The position numbers were made by a program, and so were the translations under genes. A DNA stretch of 64,000 bases from Portulaca oleracea (lineage: Eukaryota > Streptophyta > Magnoliopsida > Caryophyllales > Portulacaceae), in assembly GCA_029582165.1 (NCBI GenBank), contig CM055871.1:4905501-4969500 (forward strand). Reading direction: 5' to 3'. This document shows, piece by piece, positions 44,395 through 56,740 of this stretch; the first letter of the stretch is position 1; each line of letters starts with the position of its first letter. The notes under the pieces were generated by a model. The model had not been told where the DNA came from, did not search any database, and saw nothing but the letters and a program-made list of their open reading frames with translations.

Positions 44395-44402
44395 TATAAA
44401 TA
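44395..44402 (+). promoter_or_regulatory. Candidate TATA box of the SPH gene at 44572
   Basis: TATAAATA, 177 bases upstream of the ATG. The duplicated gene at 31110 has TATAAGTA at the matching place. Confidence 0.4.
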
Positions 44403-44571
44403 ACAACGGACATATTTTACTCATGTGCATTTGATAGTAAATATATATAGGTTGACATTCAATATCTTTAAACATAATATATTCGATTATTTTACCTCAT
44501 AATAAAGTGTTGGTTATCACCATAGCCAACATTGTTATAGACATAATTAGAAAAATCACGTACGTACTTTA

Positions 44572-45015
44572 ATGGCAAGCCATAAAACATGGGTGATGTT
44601 ATTTTTGGCATTGCTAGTCTTGAGCCTAAATCAACATCCATTTGTGCTAGGGTTTTCATTTTTTCCCGTGGATCACACATTCAACATTGAGAATGCATTG
44701 AGCAAAAATCCCTTGGATGTCCATTGTGAGTCTGAGATGCATGGGGACCTGGGGGTCACCGAGGTCCCCCTGCATGAAAATTTTACGCACACTTTTAAGA
44801 CCGACTTTTTCCAGTGTGTGGTCTACGCTTGCACCATTACCAATAAACCTGAGCAAGAGTTCTTAGTTTTTCAAGCTTATGTTGATAGACCAACTTTCGT
44901 CGACAAACACTGTGGCGGAAGACATTGTTTTTGGAAGGTTCAAGATGATGGGGTTTACTTGTACCAAATTCATAAGAATCAGTACTTTTACATGTATCAT
45001 TGGGATCGCCTCTGA
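44572..45015 (+). CDS. S-protein homologue (plant self-incompatibility S1 family), intact
   Basis: 147 residues, intronless. Residues 1-27 form a signal peptide (MASHKTWVMLFLALLVLSLN...). The mature domain carries FNIENALSKNPLDVHCESEM (38-57), an NFTHTFKT block with a possible N-glycosylation site at Asn70, VYACTI (84-89), and CGGRHCFWKVQDDGVYLYQI (114-133). Cysteines at 52, 82, 87, 114 and 119 include the family disulfide positions. Start is the first ATG. It is the intact twin of the broken gene at 31110-31539; the homology extends about 550 bases upstream and about 200 downstream. Expected to be secreted; family members other than poppy PrsS mostly have unknown roles, so no specific function is claimed. 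Confidence 0.92.
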   Translation: MASHKTWVMLFLALLVLSLNQHPFVLGFSFFPVDHTFNIENALSKNPLDVHCESEMHGDLGVTEVPLHENFTHTFKTDFFQCVVYACTITNKPEQEFLVFQAYVDRPTFVDKHCGGRHCFWKVQDDGVYLYQIHKNQYFYMYHWDRL

Positions 45016-45019
45016 AGTG

Positions 45020-46107
45020 TAATGGTTTTATTATTTAGGTTTTGATGCTAACTTAGCTACCTTTCGTAGTTGGTATTATTTCAGGGAACAATTTTTTTGT
45101 ACAATGAAAATTAGTCTCAATGATCGAGATTATTCCTAAACGAATGGAATTTTAAGTTATTGAAAGAAAGCCGACCTTGTTAAAAACATGGATGGCCAAT
45201 TATAACCATTTTATTAATGATTATATGTTATAGATATATACTTTTTTTCATTTGGTTTGACTTTTATCTTATATGTTAGACAACATGGGTTAACACATTA
45301 TGAGAAGGGTTGAATAGATTAATTATACCTTTATCATTTATTCATGATAAGAAAAAAATGTTAAATAGATGAAAATAAGGAATATCCATTCATTACCAAA
45401 AAAAAAAAAAAAGTTGTAGCTATTTGCTTCCACACCTGATTTTGCATTTTGTGTTGCACTGCAAGGAATACAATTAAACAAAACCATTTCCTAAAAAAAT
45501 TATAAAATGAATTCCCAGAAAACATTGATGCATGTAACTAACTTTTAAACATTCTAGAAAACAATTCTAAACTAAGCACATTATGAGACAAAGTACAAAC
45601 TCTATTATGCTCAAATTGAAGACTATACATAATAACTCCCTTGAACGCAATTTCGTTGTTAAATTCCTTGAGAAAATACAAGTGACAATCTCCATTTAAA
45701 TTACGAACATCAACCGAATTAGGAGAACAACGTGGAAGAGAACCAAACTTGGACAAGAATAGAATAGTCTCCTAAACATAAGTTATAGGTCAATATCTTT
45801 TTTCATCTAAATAATATAATGAAAATGATAAACATCTTGACGCAAGATGATTCTTAAGCATCGTGCATTTTTTCTAAATCACCAATAAAGTTAAATGTAA
45901 GTGCATTTAAATCATTCTAAATGTATGTTCCATTATTTCAGGGTCACTACAACTTATAAACAATTTAAAAATAATTATTTGTTTATATTTAAAAACCATC
46001 TTGAGTCAAGATGGTTATCATTGTCCTTAATAGTTAATAGTATGACTTTGTGTGCATCAAAATGTTTGGCCTAGCCTCTAGGTAGCACGCAGTAGTGCAC
46101 GTGTAAA
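45020..46107. other. AT-rich intergenic DNA
   Basis: The first 200 bases match the downstream flank of the SPH copy at 31110 (GGATGGCCAA shared). Beyond that no gene or element is recognised. Confidence 0.45.
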
Positions 46108-46645
46108 CAGGGATGACAACGAGGCAAGGCAGATATGAGGTATATTCCCTGTCCTCATCCCCGCACAGGCACTCCACCCCCATCCCCGTGACTCCGCCCC
46201 ATTACCCATTGCGGGGGAAAATTTTCCCACATCCCCATCTCCAGCAGGTACCCATATCCAGTGGGGCCCCAGTGGGGATGAGACTAAGACCAAGACTAAG
46301 ACAATTATAGAGCGAGAATGAAGAATTATGGTTAGAGAGAATAAGTTATCATATATGTTTATAATTTTTGATTAACTGAAATTACAAATTGCCTCATCCC
46401 CACCCCACTTGGTATTTATGTATTTTAAAAGAAATCGAGGGAAGGGATGAAGAACATTTGGTAGGTAACTTTCTTGAGCGGGGAAACGGGGGCGGGGATG
46501 GGGAAAACTTTTGTCAACATCCCCATCCCATCTCCCCGCGGGGATTTAATTCTTTGTCCCATTCCAATTGGGAGTAGAGATTTTTTCCCAGAGCGAGGTG
46601 GGGCCTTGACGGGTATGGGGATTCCCCACCCCATTTCCATCCCTA
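46108..46645. mobile_element. Non-autonomous hAT-like element
   Basis: 538 bp beginning CAGGGATGACAAC and ending TTTCCATCCCTA, i.e. inverted CAGGGATG/TAGGGATG ends typical of hAT elements. The 8-bp flanks CGTGTAAA and CGCATAAA match at six of eight positions, consistent with an aged hAT target duplication. The interior is rich in CCCCATCCCC/GGGGATGGGG repeats that can pair. No transposase. Confidence 0.6.
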
Positions 46646-46659
46646 CGCATAAATTTCTC

Positions 46660-47040
46660 GAACAAGGAGTGTTAGAGTTTTACCCTTAATAGAATGTAGC
46701 TTTGCCCAAGTAAGATATGTCTTCTTCAGCTGCTTTGCTCATATCAAAATGAGAGCGCTACTTCAGTATTTTGAAGAATGGTTAGTATTTGTCAATGGAT
46801 ATGACGTGACCCTTAAAATTATCGTTATGCATTCAATTAGCTTTTGTGCTTCTTCGATGTTAAGGTTAGTTCATGCCAAGCACTACTTGAATTTTGTTGG
46901 GGTTGGCCTCTATGCCTCTTTGGTGTACCAAAATTAAGGAATTTTTCTGACTTTACCCCAATTATATATTTCTTAGGGGATGTTCATATTCCTGTTCACT
47001 TTTGATGATCATGTCATCAACATAAGTTTCCATGCCTTTT
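46660..47040 (-). pseudogene. Ty3/gypsy RT remnant, segment C (catalytic YVDD part)
   Basis: Read on the minus strand from 47040: METYVDDMIIKSEQE with the catalytic Asp pair, then further on RGIEANPNKIQVVLGM, both typical of Tat-lineage gypsy RT. It continues segment B across the solo LTR at 47041-49451. Stops are frequent farther downstream. Confidence 0.75.
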
Positions 47041-49451
47041 TGTAACGCCCCGACTTTTAGGGTGTTACTTAGCAATGAGAGCGTCACGCCGCTCTCCCAA
47101 GAGAGGGAAAGCAAGGATTTGGCGATGGAAATAACTATAATAAAATATATTTCATAAGAAAAAAATTAGAGAAAAAGGATAAAACGTTCGACTACTATGA
47201 AAATATTAAAATGTGTGGTCAAAATAAAGAGGTGAGCCAACTACTAATGTTGAAACTTAAAAACTAATAAACTATGTGACGACCTGATTTACTATGTGAG
47301 TTATCCTTGCCACGAATCTGCCCAAAATATCCCGCTGCTACCTAAAAACAACATTTGAAAACATGGAGAAAAATGAGACAGAGATTCGACATTGTAATGT
47401 AAAAACATTTTTAAGAACAAATAGTTTTATTGGGGCCTAGTGTATATTCATTTTGAAATGAGGGAGTCAGGGAGATGAGAATATGCTCAAACAGTTGCAT
47501 GTTATTATCTGAATGTGGAACTCTACCCAAATAATATTAAAAGAAATAGTAACAAAAAGTAACAATAATATTAAAGTAGCGCAATAATGATTAGTGCACT
47601 TATCAGACAAGTAGCATACACCGGGTAATGCGTAATAAATCAAATGCAATAAAGCTACTCACAACCATTAAACGACGGACAGTAAACAATACACAACGAA
47701 CATTGCGACAGGGGTTAATCATTGGATCTTGGAAGCCAACACTCCCTTCCGACGCGATTTCCCAACGGCACATGCACTCGAGGACGGTCAACCCTCGATT
47801 AGGTAAATGTTGGACCATGAAGATGCAAACACTTTGGTCGATCAATCCGATTATTAAACGAAAAATTAAACGTTGGGTTTTCGAAAACGACAAAAGGGTG
47901 AGTCCACATATATTAGTCACAAAACAATATTTTGAAAATAATGAAAATAATAATTATTTCACTTTAATTAGAGTATCTTGATTTTTTACATTTAAACAGT
48001 GTTGAAGGTTACAGTCATTGAAATATACCTGAGACCGCGGATAAAGTGAATAAAACCTCCTTTTTCGACTTGAAAATCTGATTTGTATAAATACAAATAA
48101 GTAGTGATAATATTAATATAAAGAGTATTAAATTAAATGAGGTGTTTAGGAATTTATATATAAAATTAGAGAATAAATTACCCAAAATAAATATATGGGT
48201 TGCTGAATTCAGGAGGCCCAAGAAGAAGGAACTTAGATTGGGTTTATTAAAACTAAAAAGATGTCTAATCCCCTTTCTTCCCCTTTTCAATTGAACGACA
48301 GAGTGACAAGGAGAGAAAGTGGGGGTAGCGGTAGTCGGCTGGCGAGCAACCTAGGCGACCGGTGGTACAGCGGTGATGGCAGCCAGAGTTCCGGAACACC
48401 GATGATGGCGACATGGCTTTGTGGTGGTGGCGATGGTCGAAACAGAGGAGGAAGAGGGGTAGAAAACAGAGGTGTTCCGGGGTGGGTTTTGGGCTGTTTT
48501 GGGCGTCAGTTCCGGCGGTTTCCAGCGAGTTTATTGACTGAAAAAGGTAAGTAAAACTTAGATTGAGGAATTTGGGTTATTGGTGTAAGTTTGGATTTGA
48601 TTTTGGTTGGGTATTGATTTGTGTTTGAATGGGTTTGGTGGTGGTGGTGGTGTTCGAGGGTTGTTATGGTTGGTTGAATTGGAGGTGGTCGGTGGTGATA
48701 CGGTGGTCCGGGCAGCGGCTGTAGGGTGGCGGAAGAAGATAATAGGTGGTGATTGGTGACAGGTTGTGGCGGCAGAGGGGAACGGAGGAAAGAAGATGAT
48801 GGTAATGGTGGAAGAGGATGATGGTTTGATGTTGTTTGAATGGATATTTGTAGATGATTTATAGCTAATGTTATAGGTTAATATAGACTTGGTGAGTCAC
48901 CATTTGTATTGTTGTCAAATGGAGAGAAGATGAGTAAGTCAATTGGCTTGTCCGCTTGTGGAGTTGGTCTTTTGAGAAGCCACAGAAAGGTGTAGCAGGT
49001 TTAAGGAAGGAGGAGAAGAAGGAGAATGGTAGGAATGGGTGGCACAAGATTAAAATAAAAATATTACTACTTTGATTATATCAAAAGTAAATAAAAGTAA
49101 TATGTTTATAAATATTATTTTGTATAAAATATGGAAAATGTATAAAATTGATTAATTTATATAAAAATTAGAATTAATAATTAATTTATAGAATATGAAA
49201 AATGTGTGAAATATGTGAAATATAAAATAATATTTCTATTTTGCAAATTAATAAGTTGAATATGGAAAATGTGTGAAATATAATAATTTATAAAATTTAG
49301 AAATTAGTAGGAAGTAAAATTTAATTATTGAAATCATTCATATTAGAGTAAATATAATAGATTGAGAAGTAGAGAAAATTTAGCAAAATAAATCAAATAA
49401 TACCTCCAACAAGGGGTGCGAAGATTAAGTTTAAAAATATGAGGTGTTACA
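47041..49451 (-). mobile_element. Solo LTR of a gypsy element, 2.4 kb
   Basis: Begins TGTAACGCCCCGAC, ends GGTGTTACA, flanked by CTTTT on both sides (47036-47040, 49452-49456). On the minus strand it would end GGGGCGTTACA, like the Tekay-like LTR, which favours that orientation. No PBS, PPT or coding region is present. It splits an RT remnant whose reading continues on each side. Confidence 0.82.
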
Positions 49452-49626
49452 CTTTTCCAACAAGGGGTGCGAAGATTCTGTTCACAAGCCTGTGGTTGGT
49501 GGCTCCTGTATTTTTCAATCCCAAGGGCATAAGGTATAACAATAGAGCCCCTATGCGGGTATAAAAGAGGTTTCATTTGGCCTAATTCATAGATATTTGC
49601 CGATGTCTAAAGAATACCTCCATGAA
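49452..49626 (-). pseudogene. Ty3/gypsy RT remnant, segment B
   Basis: On the minus strand: a degraded DAFSGYNQ-like motif, a TSFI motif, then GLKNTGATNHRLVNRIFAPL. These are consecutive blocks of the gypsy RT palm. It is bounded on both sides by solo LTRs. Confidence 0.75.
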
Positions 49627-52600
49627 TATAATAGCCTAGTGTTAATTAGACCCTAATATTGTTTAATTAAGTTAAGTAATCAAAGTCACTTTTTCATTTT
49701 GTTTAATTATGTATTTTGCAGGACTTGAACAGTGCATCGACCCTCGTTTCTCTAGTATAGTACACTCAATAGATACTCTTCAAGTAGCATTCCCGATCTT
49801 TCTTGGTAAACCATAATATTCAGATCCTTTGTCTGACAAGTTCCCATTCGGGTTTATTCGAATTTATTATTATTAGAGATGTGAGTATTCATGGAATTTA
49901 TTATTGAAGTTTCTCATCGTTTAGTCTCGAAAAATTTGATTCGGGAACCCAAGTTAATAGTATTGAATTAAGGGAAAAATAGTTATAAGAGAAGGAGTCG
50001 GATTAAGTGATAAATAGGTTGGGCCTTATAAATAACTAAGCCCATAACCACTCCTTTGTGATAACAATTACGTGATAATATTCTTCACCTCCCTTTCTCT
50101 TTTATTATTTCACTAAAGAAGAACAAATCCTATTTTCTTCCTTCACTCCCACTCTCTGCCTGGCTCTGTCCCTCTCTGTCGCTCCTCTTCTGTCTCCGCC
50201 GGACGAAGGCTGCCGGCACCAGGACACCGGCGGCGCCACCTGGAAGGTGGCCGACGTTCCCCCTTCAGCAAGCATCAACCCTCAGTTTCTCTTATTTTCT
50301 CTTGTCTCCTCCTCTTTCTTGAGTCTCTAAACCCTAATTTCTCCATTCAAATTCCTTGAGGTAGATGATACAAATTGTGAAATTCTTGCTATAATTATTG
50401 GTTTTAGAAGTTAATAATAGTGCAAATTTTATCTTGGGTTTTTATTGATAATTAAAGGTGGATTTCTTTTAGTGTCTTATGTTGCACATAAGGTATTCGA
50501 TGAAATGTCTCATAGAGAATGGATTAAAATTGGATGAGTATGATTTGGTTGGAAATGTATTTAAAGGTATGGTTGAATATGAATTTTGTTTTTCTAAGAC
50601 ATGCATGACAACTTTGATGATTAGTTTACTGTGAAAGGTTAATTTTTATGGATAATTATAATTACATGTATTTAGATTAAGGTTATATTGCCAAAAAATT
50701 TGAGTATTATTGTGTTTGAGGATGTAATTTATGAAGAATCATGCTTGGGATGATGAGATATGTTAAGATTATGCTTTGCATGGATGTAAAATAGCTTTTA
50801 TAGATGGTTTCTGGACAAATAGCTGGTGTATGATGATGATCCATGATTAAGAATTCATTGGAAGAAGATTAGCGTAGAATAATTAAGTTTAAAATGCATG
50901 CAAGGCTAAATGAGACATAGTTTTCAAGTCTGGTTGCAATCTGGAAATTCCAGGGGATATGAAAAGTGATTTTGACCATTTTATAGCATGAATAGGTAGC
51001 CTAAGATGTTAGCTAAACCCCAATTTTTGAATCACGAGGTTTCGAGATGTATATCAAAAGTTATGGCCAAAACCGTCAGGCATCGCATTTTAATACGAAT
51101 TCTAGAGACAGTCTGAAAATTTATGTTTTTCATCTGTTTAGAGACCTTTTTGGGTAAAGTGTTCAACATGAAAAATTTAGAGGATTCATTGAGCTTTCCG
51201 GAAAGGTAAATTGCGTAGCTATACGATGTCGGGAGTGAGAGTTATGAGTTCCCGATTATGAGGTAGTAATCTGAGATTACCCAGAAACTTATTTTGACAG
51301 CTCTGTATTCTTGGCCAAAATCCGACCATTTCTCATGCTCAAATCAATTTGTGAAATGAAAATTGTTGTATTTTCCACAAGCTTTCCGAAATGGGGACTT
51401 GGGAATTCATTGGACATATGGAGAGGAGGTAATGGCCCATTCCTTTTAGCTATGCAATTAAATTATGCCCAGAAATAATGGTAACCATAGCATATTCTAG
51501 ACACTTTTAGGACCTTTTCTGAGGCTTGTATGAGTTTGAGGTCAACATAAAAGTTGTAGTATGCTTTTCGAGCTTCCCATAGGCTACTTTTGTGCACTCA
51601 AAACGATACTTGGAGATTTATAGGCTTCCGAAACACCACTCCCATACATGTTTTTCCCCAAGAAAGTTCGCTTGTTTATCTTATTTCAATTTCATCTTTT
51701 CTTATGTTCTTAGTTTAAGCTTTAACTAGGAAGTTGTGAGGCGTAATCCGAACCTTCCAAAGAGTCCTTCTGCAAGGTCTTTCAAGATGTGTAAAAAGAG
51801 TTATACCTTTTAATTGTTATGGAAATTCCTGGAATCTTCCAACTCATTAAGTTTTGATTTATTAGTTCTTCAAGGAAATCATCCCTTCTAAGAGTTCAAT
51901 CTAAGTCTTATCTTTATTCTTATCTCAAGTTAACTCCAAGGGGTCATTGCCGCTACCTGTTCAAGTCCGTTCAAGTGCTAGTGGTCCTTCAAGCGGTCCA
52001 GTTCAAGGTACCCATATTGCCTACCTTTCCCAAGCTTATTTTATGCTGATGTTTTATGCTGATGTTATCATGATGTTTAACGCAAGAAAAGTTTATGATT
52101 TTGTTCTTTCAATGATGAGGTCTCTTATTATATGGTGCTAATCACACTGAGGTACTTTCGATGTCGACGGACATCTGTCATGCGACCTGGCCAGTGTCTA
52201 TGATGAGGTCTATATATGATGAGGTCTATAACGAGGTCTATTTATGATGAGGTCTATGTTGATGATGATTATGATGACGATGTGTATGATGATTATATTT
52301 ATTTTCTTTTTCTTTGGCTATTCAAGGTTTTTATGACGTGACTGTGGTTTCTTATTTCAAAAGAGTTAACAAGGCGCGAAATAAAATGAACTGTTAAAGT
52401 TTACACTGTAGGGGTATGTGTGCTGAGTTTAACCAACTTATTTGTGAAGTCTTCTGTTTTTGTTTTAGGTGATGCCCCTAGTGCAGATAAGCCAAGAATC
52501 GGTAAGAAGTCGAGTCAAATTGAAGAGCAGAAGGTTCATTTGTCTTAAGGAAGTTATCTTTCACTTCTGGTGTATATGTTTGATAGCTTGATGTGTAAGA

Positions 52601-52878
52601 GTCTTGAAGATAGATGATTTTTGGGTGTTGGGTGTAATATATTGTCTTGGAAAGGTGATATGTTGATCCTAGGTTAGTATGTTGTATGGCATGTATATTG
52701 TGGTATATTAATATGCATATCAACTTTGAGAATGTTAGGGTGAAAACAGTGTCTCGTTAGCCTTGTCCATGATCATGGACGGCGGTAATGCCTTCGGATT
52801 ATGAATCTCGTTGTGCTAATCTTTGGGTTATGGAATGTTTAGTATTAATATGATGTTTATAAGTCTGGGGGCGTTACA
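49627..52878 (+). mobile_element. Solo LTR, Tekay-like, 3.25 kb
   Basis: Starts TATAATAGCC (terminal TG changed to TA) and ends GGGGGCGTTACA. ATGAA is duplicated exactly at 49622-49626 and 52879-52883. Internally, 50995-51150 is a diverged match to 4605-4760 of the Tekay-like LTR (both read GTAGCCTAA then GTTAGCTAA). A pyrimidine-rich leader at 50080-50300 parallels the one at 3850-3970. No internal region, so a solo LTR. Small frames within (e.g. 51947-52141) are not genes. Confidence 0.82.
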
Positions 52879-53330
52879 ATGAAGCTCAAAAGAGTGTAGT
52901 CAGCCATAACATCGGTTAATCGATCTATCTTTGGAAGAGAGAAGCTATAGATCGAATATGCTTTTCTTCAAGAATATGTTGGCTATCCAATCTCAAGATA
53001 GGACATTCTTGGATAAATCCTACTTCCAACAACTTTTTCACCTCTTCAGCTACCACCGCATTGTACTTTATTCCAAGACGCCTTCCTATTTTGCTTTTCT
53101 GACTTGAACATCGGATCAATGTTGAGTTTGAGCTCCATGATGGGGGGAGCTAAGTTGCGGTCCAAAGGTAAAGATATCTTTGTTGCTTCAGAGAAATCCA
53201 ATGAAGGAACCTTTGACACCCCCCCCAAATAAAAGTCAACCTTAATGTATGGTCTGACCATTGCATTTTGAAGGGCATAAGTTTCACTTGATCGGAGAAT
53301 TCTTATTAATTCTTGTTGTTGTCTTCTCTC
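52879..53330 (-). pseudogene. Ty3/gypsy RT remnant, segment A (N-terminal part)
   Basis: On the minus strand: MELKLNIDPMFKSEKQNRKA, then YNAVVAEEVKKLLEVGFIQE, then further on PKIDRLTDVMADYTLLSF, which runs up to the solo LTR edge at 52878. These are the entry and early palm blocks of Tat-lineage gypsy RT. Frames change at least twice. Confidence 0.75.
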
Positions 53331-54667
53331 ATCACTTGTGAAACTACAAGTACTTTCTTTAAAAATGGATATCTTAGATATACACTCCCTAATGTTGGGG
53401 CTAATTTCAATATTATTCAGCGACTAGGTAAGTTGAGTAAAAGTACAAAAATTAGTTTAAGTAAGTTGAGTAAAGAATAAGTATAAAAATGAATTGAGAC
53501 TTAGAAATATAGTATGCCTAAATTTTATAAACTTACATAGTTACACTTGATCATTGAGTTATTTGATTTCGGATAAATCTTTCTGCATCAAACAGATTTC
53601 AAGTTTTTATTTTTCTTTTATCCAATGAACTTATTGTACGAAAATAAATAACCTTGTCAAAACAAATTTAAATTGAGTTAAATTTGTATAGAATTTAGTT
53701 TTAATTTAATTTAAATTAGGTCAATTTTGTCGGGTTACGAAGCCCAAACAAATGTAGAACCCCAACAACTTTCCCTAAAATGAACGCGTTTTCTCTCTCT
53801 ACCACCCAACTACCATTGCGTCCCCTCTTTAATTCTCTTCGCCGGTACCGGTGACTGGCCTGTTGAAGGCCGTCGCCGACACCGCCGTCCTCCGATCTGT
53901 TGATTCTCGTCAGTCTCTTTTCGTGTTAGATATTCTGTCCGGTTTTTTTAGGCAGTGTTTATTGGTTCTGTTTATGTGTCTGGGGATGTCACCGGGCCGG
54001 TGCTGCCGTTTCTCGGGTACCACTTTCGCAGCGGGAGGAGTGTGTCCAGTATACTGTTCTCTCAGGGTTTGTTGACGGACCTAGCGAGCCAGGTGTAAGG
54101 TAGGTGGGGTGGCCGGGTTACTCCGGCATTTCCTCTACAGAGGTCGGGTGGAAGAAGATAAGGTGGGCGAGGGGCTGGTATTCGGCTGGTTCCGAGTCTG
54201 GCGGAAGACTGACCAGTGTGGGCTCGGAGTCGCGGTATCAGTTAGTGTGACCTTTGCTCGATTTCTCCCGGTCATGTTAGTCAAGCTTCTGTGAATGGTA
54301 TATCTTTTTCCGGTGAGAGCGACCATCTCCGGGAAGGTTCGTCTTTATCGATCCAAAGTGCTACAGCATAGCTGGCTCAGGTGATATTTCGGCTTGCCTT
54401 TACTCCTTTGTTACTCGTTTGGCGATCTGTCTGGTTGGTTATGCTTGTTAGTTGGGAGTCTTGTTTTAGTAGTTTGGGTGGTTCTTGAGTTAGTAGTTGG
54501 AGGTAAGAGCTGACCTTCCCATTGTTCTTTTTAAAGGGGTGATTGTCAATTGAGGTTGGTGCGTTTGTGTTTGGAGTGTGGAATTTTTACATGTTTAGTT
54601 AGTTGGTGGACGCCTTTGCTTTTTGTCACATAAGTCCATTTTGTTAGCCTCGCTTGTTCCTACGACT
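53331..54667. other. Non-coding region upstream of the TPR pseudogene
   Basis: From 53331 to about 53750 AT-rich DNA; from about 53770 GC-rich DNA resembling a plant 5' untranslated region (TTTTCTCTCTCTACCACC, CTTCGCCGGTACCGGTGA). Frames at 53851-54075 and 54109-54294 have no recognisable product. Confidence 0.4.
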
Positions 54668-56074
54668 ATGGCGGATGATATAGATGAGGAAGTCCTTCAG
54701 ATTGGGGCTTCCATGCCGTATCCTAGACACGCCATTTTCAGAGCGATTGATTTTAAAGAAGAAGGAAACAAGCTTTTAGGAAGAAGGAATTCGAAGAAGC
54801 AGCCTTGGCATATGATAGAGCCTTCCAATTCCTCGGTGCAGAGGAGCCTTTGTGTGAAGATGATGCTAGTTTGATGGTGGAAGTTGGTACCTCACTCAGC
54901 TTGAATCTTGCAGCTTGTAGTCTTAAGTTATGAGCTTTTAATCAAACCCTCACTTTCTGTCAAAGTGTACTTGAATTTGACCCTTTGAACATTAAAGCTT
55001 ATTTTCGACGAGCTACAGCATTGGTAAAAGCTCGATCGCATGGAAGAAGCCATTAAGAATTTGGAACGGGCAATGGAGTTAGACCCCGAAAATAAAGAAG
55101 TGTATAAGGAGCTTCAAAAGGTTAAGAAGGACTTGCATAGGAAATCATCAAAAACAAATATGGAGGTGGAGAAAGACTCTAGGGAGGAAGGGAGAAGTAA
55201 TGAGGAAGCAAAGAAGGGATTTTTTGTTAACAATAGAGGTACGCGTGACAAGGAAGAGAGGGTTGAATGCCCAAGAAGCGTGGTCAAGGAAACTACTACC
55301 AAGGGGACTCGTGATCATATGGAAGTCGATGAATTTGATAAGTTTAATGACCTAGGGAAGGGAGATGAGATGGATGGAGGCCTAAAGGCTGATGGGGTAC
55401 AGTTAAATGAGGTTCAAGGAAAAAGAAAGGAGAGAAGAGAGGAGAAGCATGTGGGAGAAGGGGTGGCTAACAATCCCACCACCCAGGGATCTATGGGTCC
55501 CTTTATGTCTTGCAACTGTCCTTTAGTTGCGTTTCAAGAAATCATGACATGCGTGGAGGATAGGGCTAGTTGTACAGACGCCCCGACTTTGGAAGGCGTC
55601 ATCAAAAAAGACAAGTCAAGGCTGAAGTTCTCCAAACGGCAAGATGGTCAAAGCTTGTCCCTGAACGTTGAAGCATATGAAGGACTGCTCAAAGGAAATT
55701 ATGTCGAAGTTTTTGACCCTCTCAGTTTGACTTATATGAAAGTCAAAGTCAAAGTAAACCCGGGAATGCCATCATCACAGAATAGTGTCAAGCCTAGTGC
55801 AGTTGAAAGTCTAGACTTTGTGGAGAAGGAATATGGTATGGAAGAAAGTAGGAGTGTCAAAGCAATTCCTGAAACTTTCGAGTTTGCAATTGGGTGCATC
55901 ATAGCTCCGAGGGTGAACAAAAATCTCGATAAGCATCACCCTTTAGCACGAATTAGTAAAAGTGGCAAGGTTTTTCTTTCAAATAAGACTAGCTTTTGGT
56001 GCGGGGAACATGGTAGGATGGTCCACAACCGCAACAATCTTGTGAAAGGATCTACCTACTCGCATCGGCAGTAA
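54668..56074 (+). pseudogene. TPR-domain protein, intronless and frameshifted
   Basis: From ATG 54668: MADDIDEEVLQIGASMPYPR, then FKEEGNKLL, the start of a TPR helix. The frame then shifts near 54780; the next frame reads KEFEEAALAYDRAFQFLG and LNLAACSLKL, has a TGA (about 54931), and goes on with FDPLNIKAYFRRATALVKA. A second shift leads into the long frame from 55040: MEEAIKNLERAMELDPENKE, a clear TPR repeat, then a charged region. The final part (residues about 200-344) includes LSLNVEAYEGLLKGNYVEVF and matches no family I know. TPR repeats mediate protein binding, often to chaperones. No introns are visible, which hints at a retrocopy, but no poly-A tail or direct repeats were found. Confidence 0.6.
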
Positions 56075-56730
56075 AGCAAAAAGACTATCAAGTAGAAGAG
56101 GTTTAGGAAGGGACTCGTACAAATTCACAGGCAGGACTTAGGAAGCAGGAAGAGGAAGACTAACTTGGGAACAGTGGCTGAATACCAGTTCTATGTTAAC
56201 AAGAAGTTCAAACCAGCAATTTGCAAGGGTGTCTAGTCCGATGTTGTGAGGACAATGGATAGTCAGGTGGTGGATCATGCTCATAGATTGGCGAAACAAG
56301 CCAATCGAGGGAGATCATGGTTCCCGGCGGTTTCCAGCACCTGTTTTCTTTTAGTTGTTTATTTAAGTTAGTTCTAATATCGTATGTTGTTTCTGTTGTT
56401 GTATTGTCGTCTCTGGGGGGGGGGGAACAAAACAAATCTAGAACCCCAAACCACTAAACATGATAATGGTAAGAACCCAATATATATTACATGCACTCGA
56501 AGCATGTATTCCAAATGTTTGTGAGTGAACAATCATGATAATTAAAGTGAACAACCTAATTTATAAGGGTGAACAACCTAATATATGTGAATGCGTATTA
56601 GCTGAAGTATATGCTCCGGCTGCTAATAAATTGCAAATATTACCACATACCCTCTTATAAAAAATAAGAAAAATATTGTAAAGTTTTTAGTTCCTTGCAT
56701 TTCTTTCGTGGCGGCAAGGCAAAATCCAAA
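56075..56730. other. Intergenic DNA before the WDR70-like gene
   Basis: Contains a run of ten G at about 56416-56425. No element ends recognised. Confidence 0.4.
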
Positions 56731-56732
56731 TT

Positions 56733-56740
56733 ATATATAA
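56733..56740 (+). promoter_or_regulatory. Candidate TATA box of the WDR70-like gene
   Basis: ATATATAA about 150 bases upstream of the start codon. Confidence 0.45.

Noticed and set aside
48261..48554. 97-codon Gly-rich frame
   Set aside because: Lies within the 47041-49451 solo LTR and has no recognisable domain.
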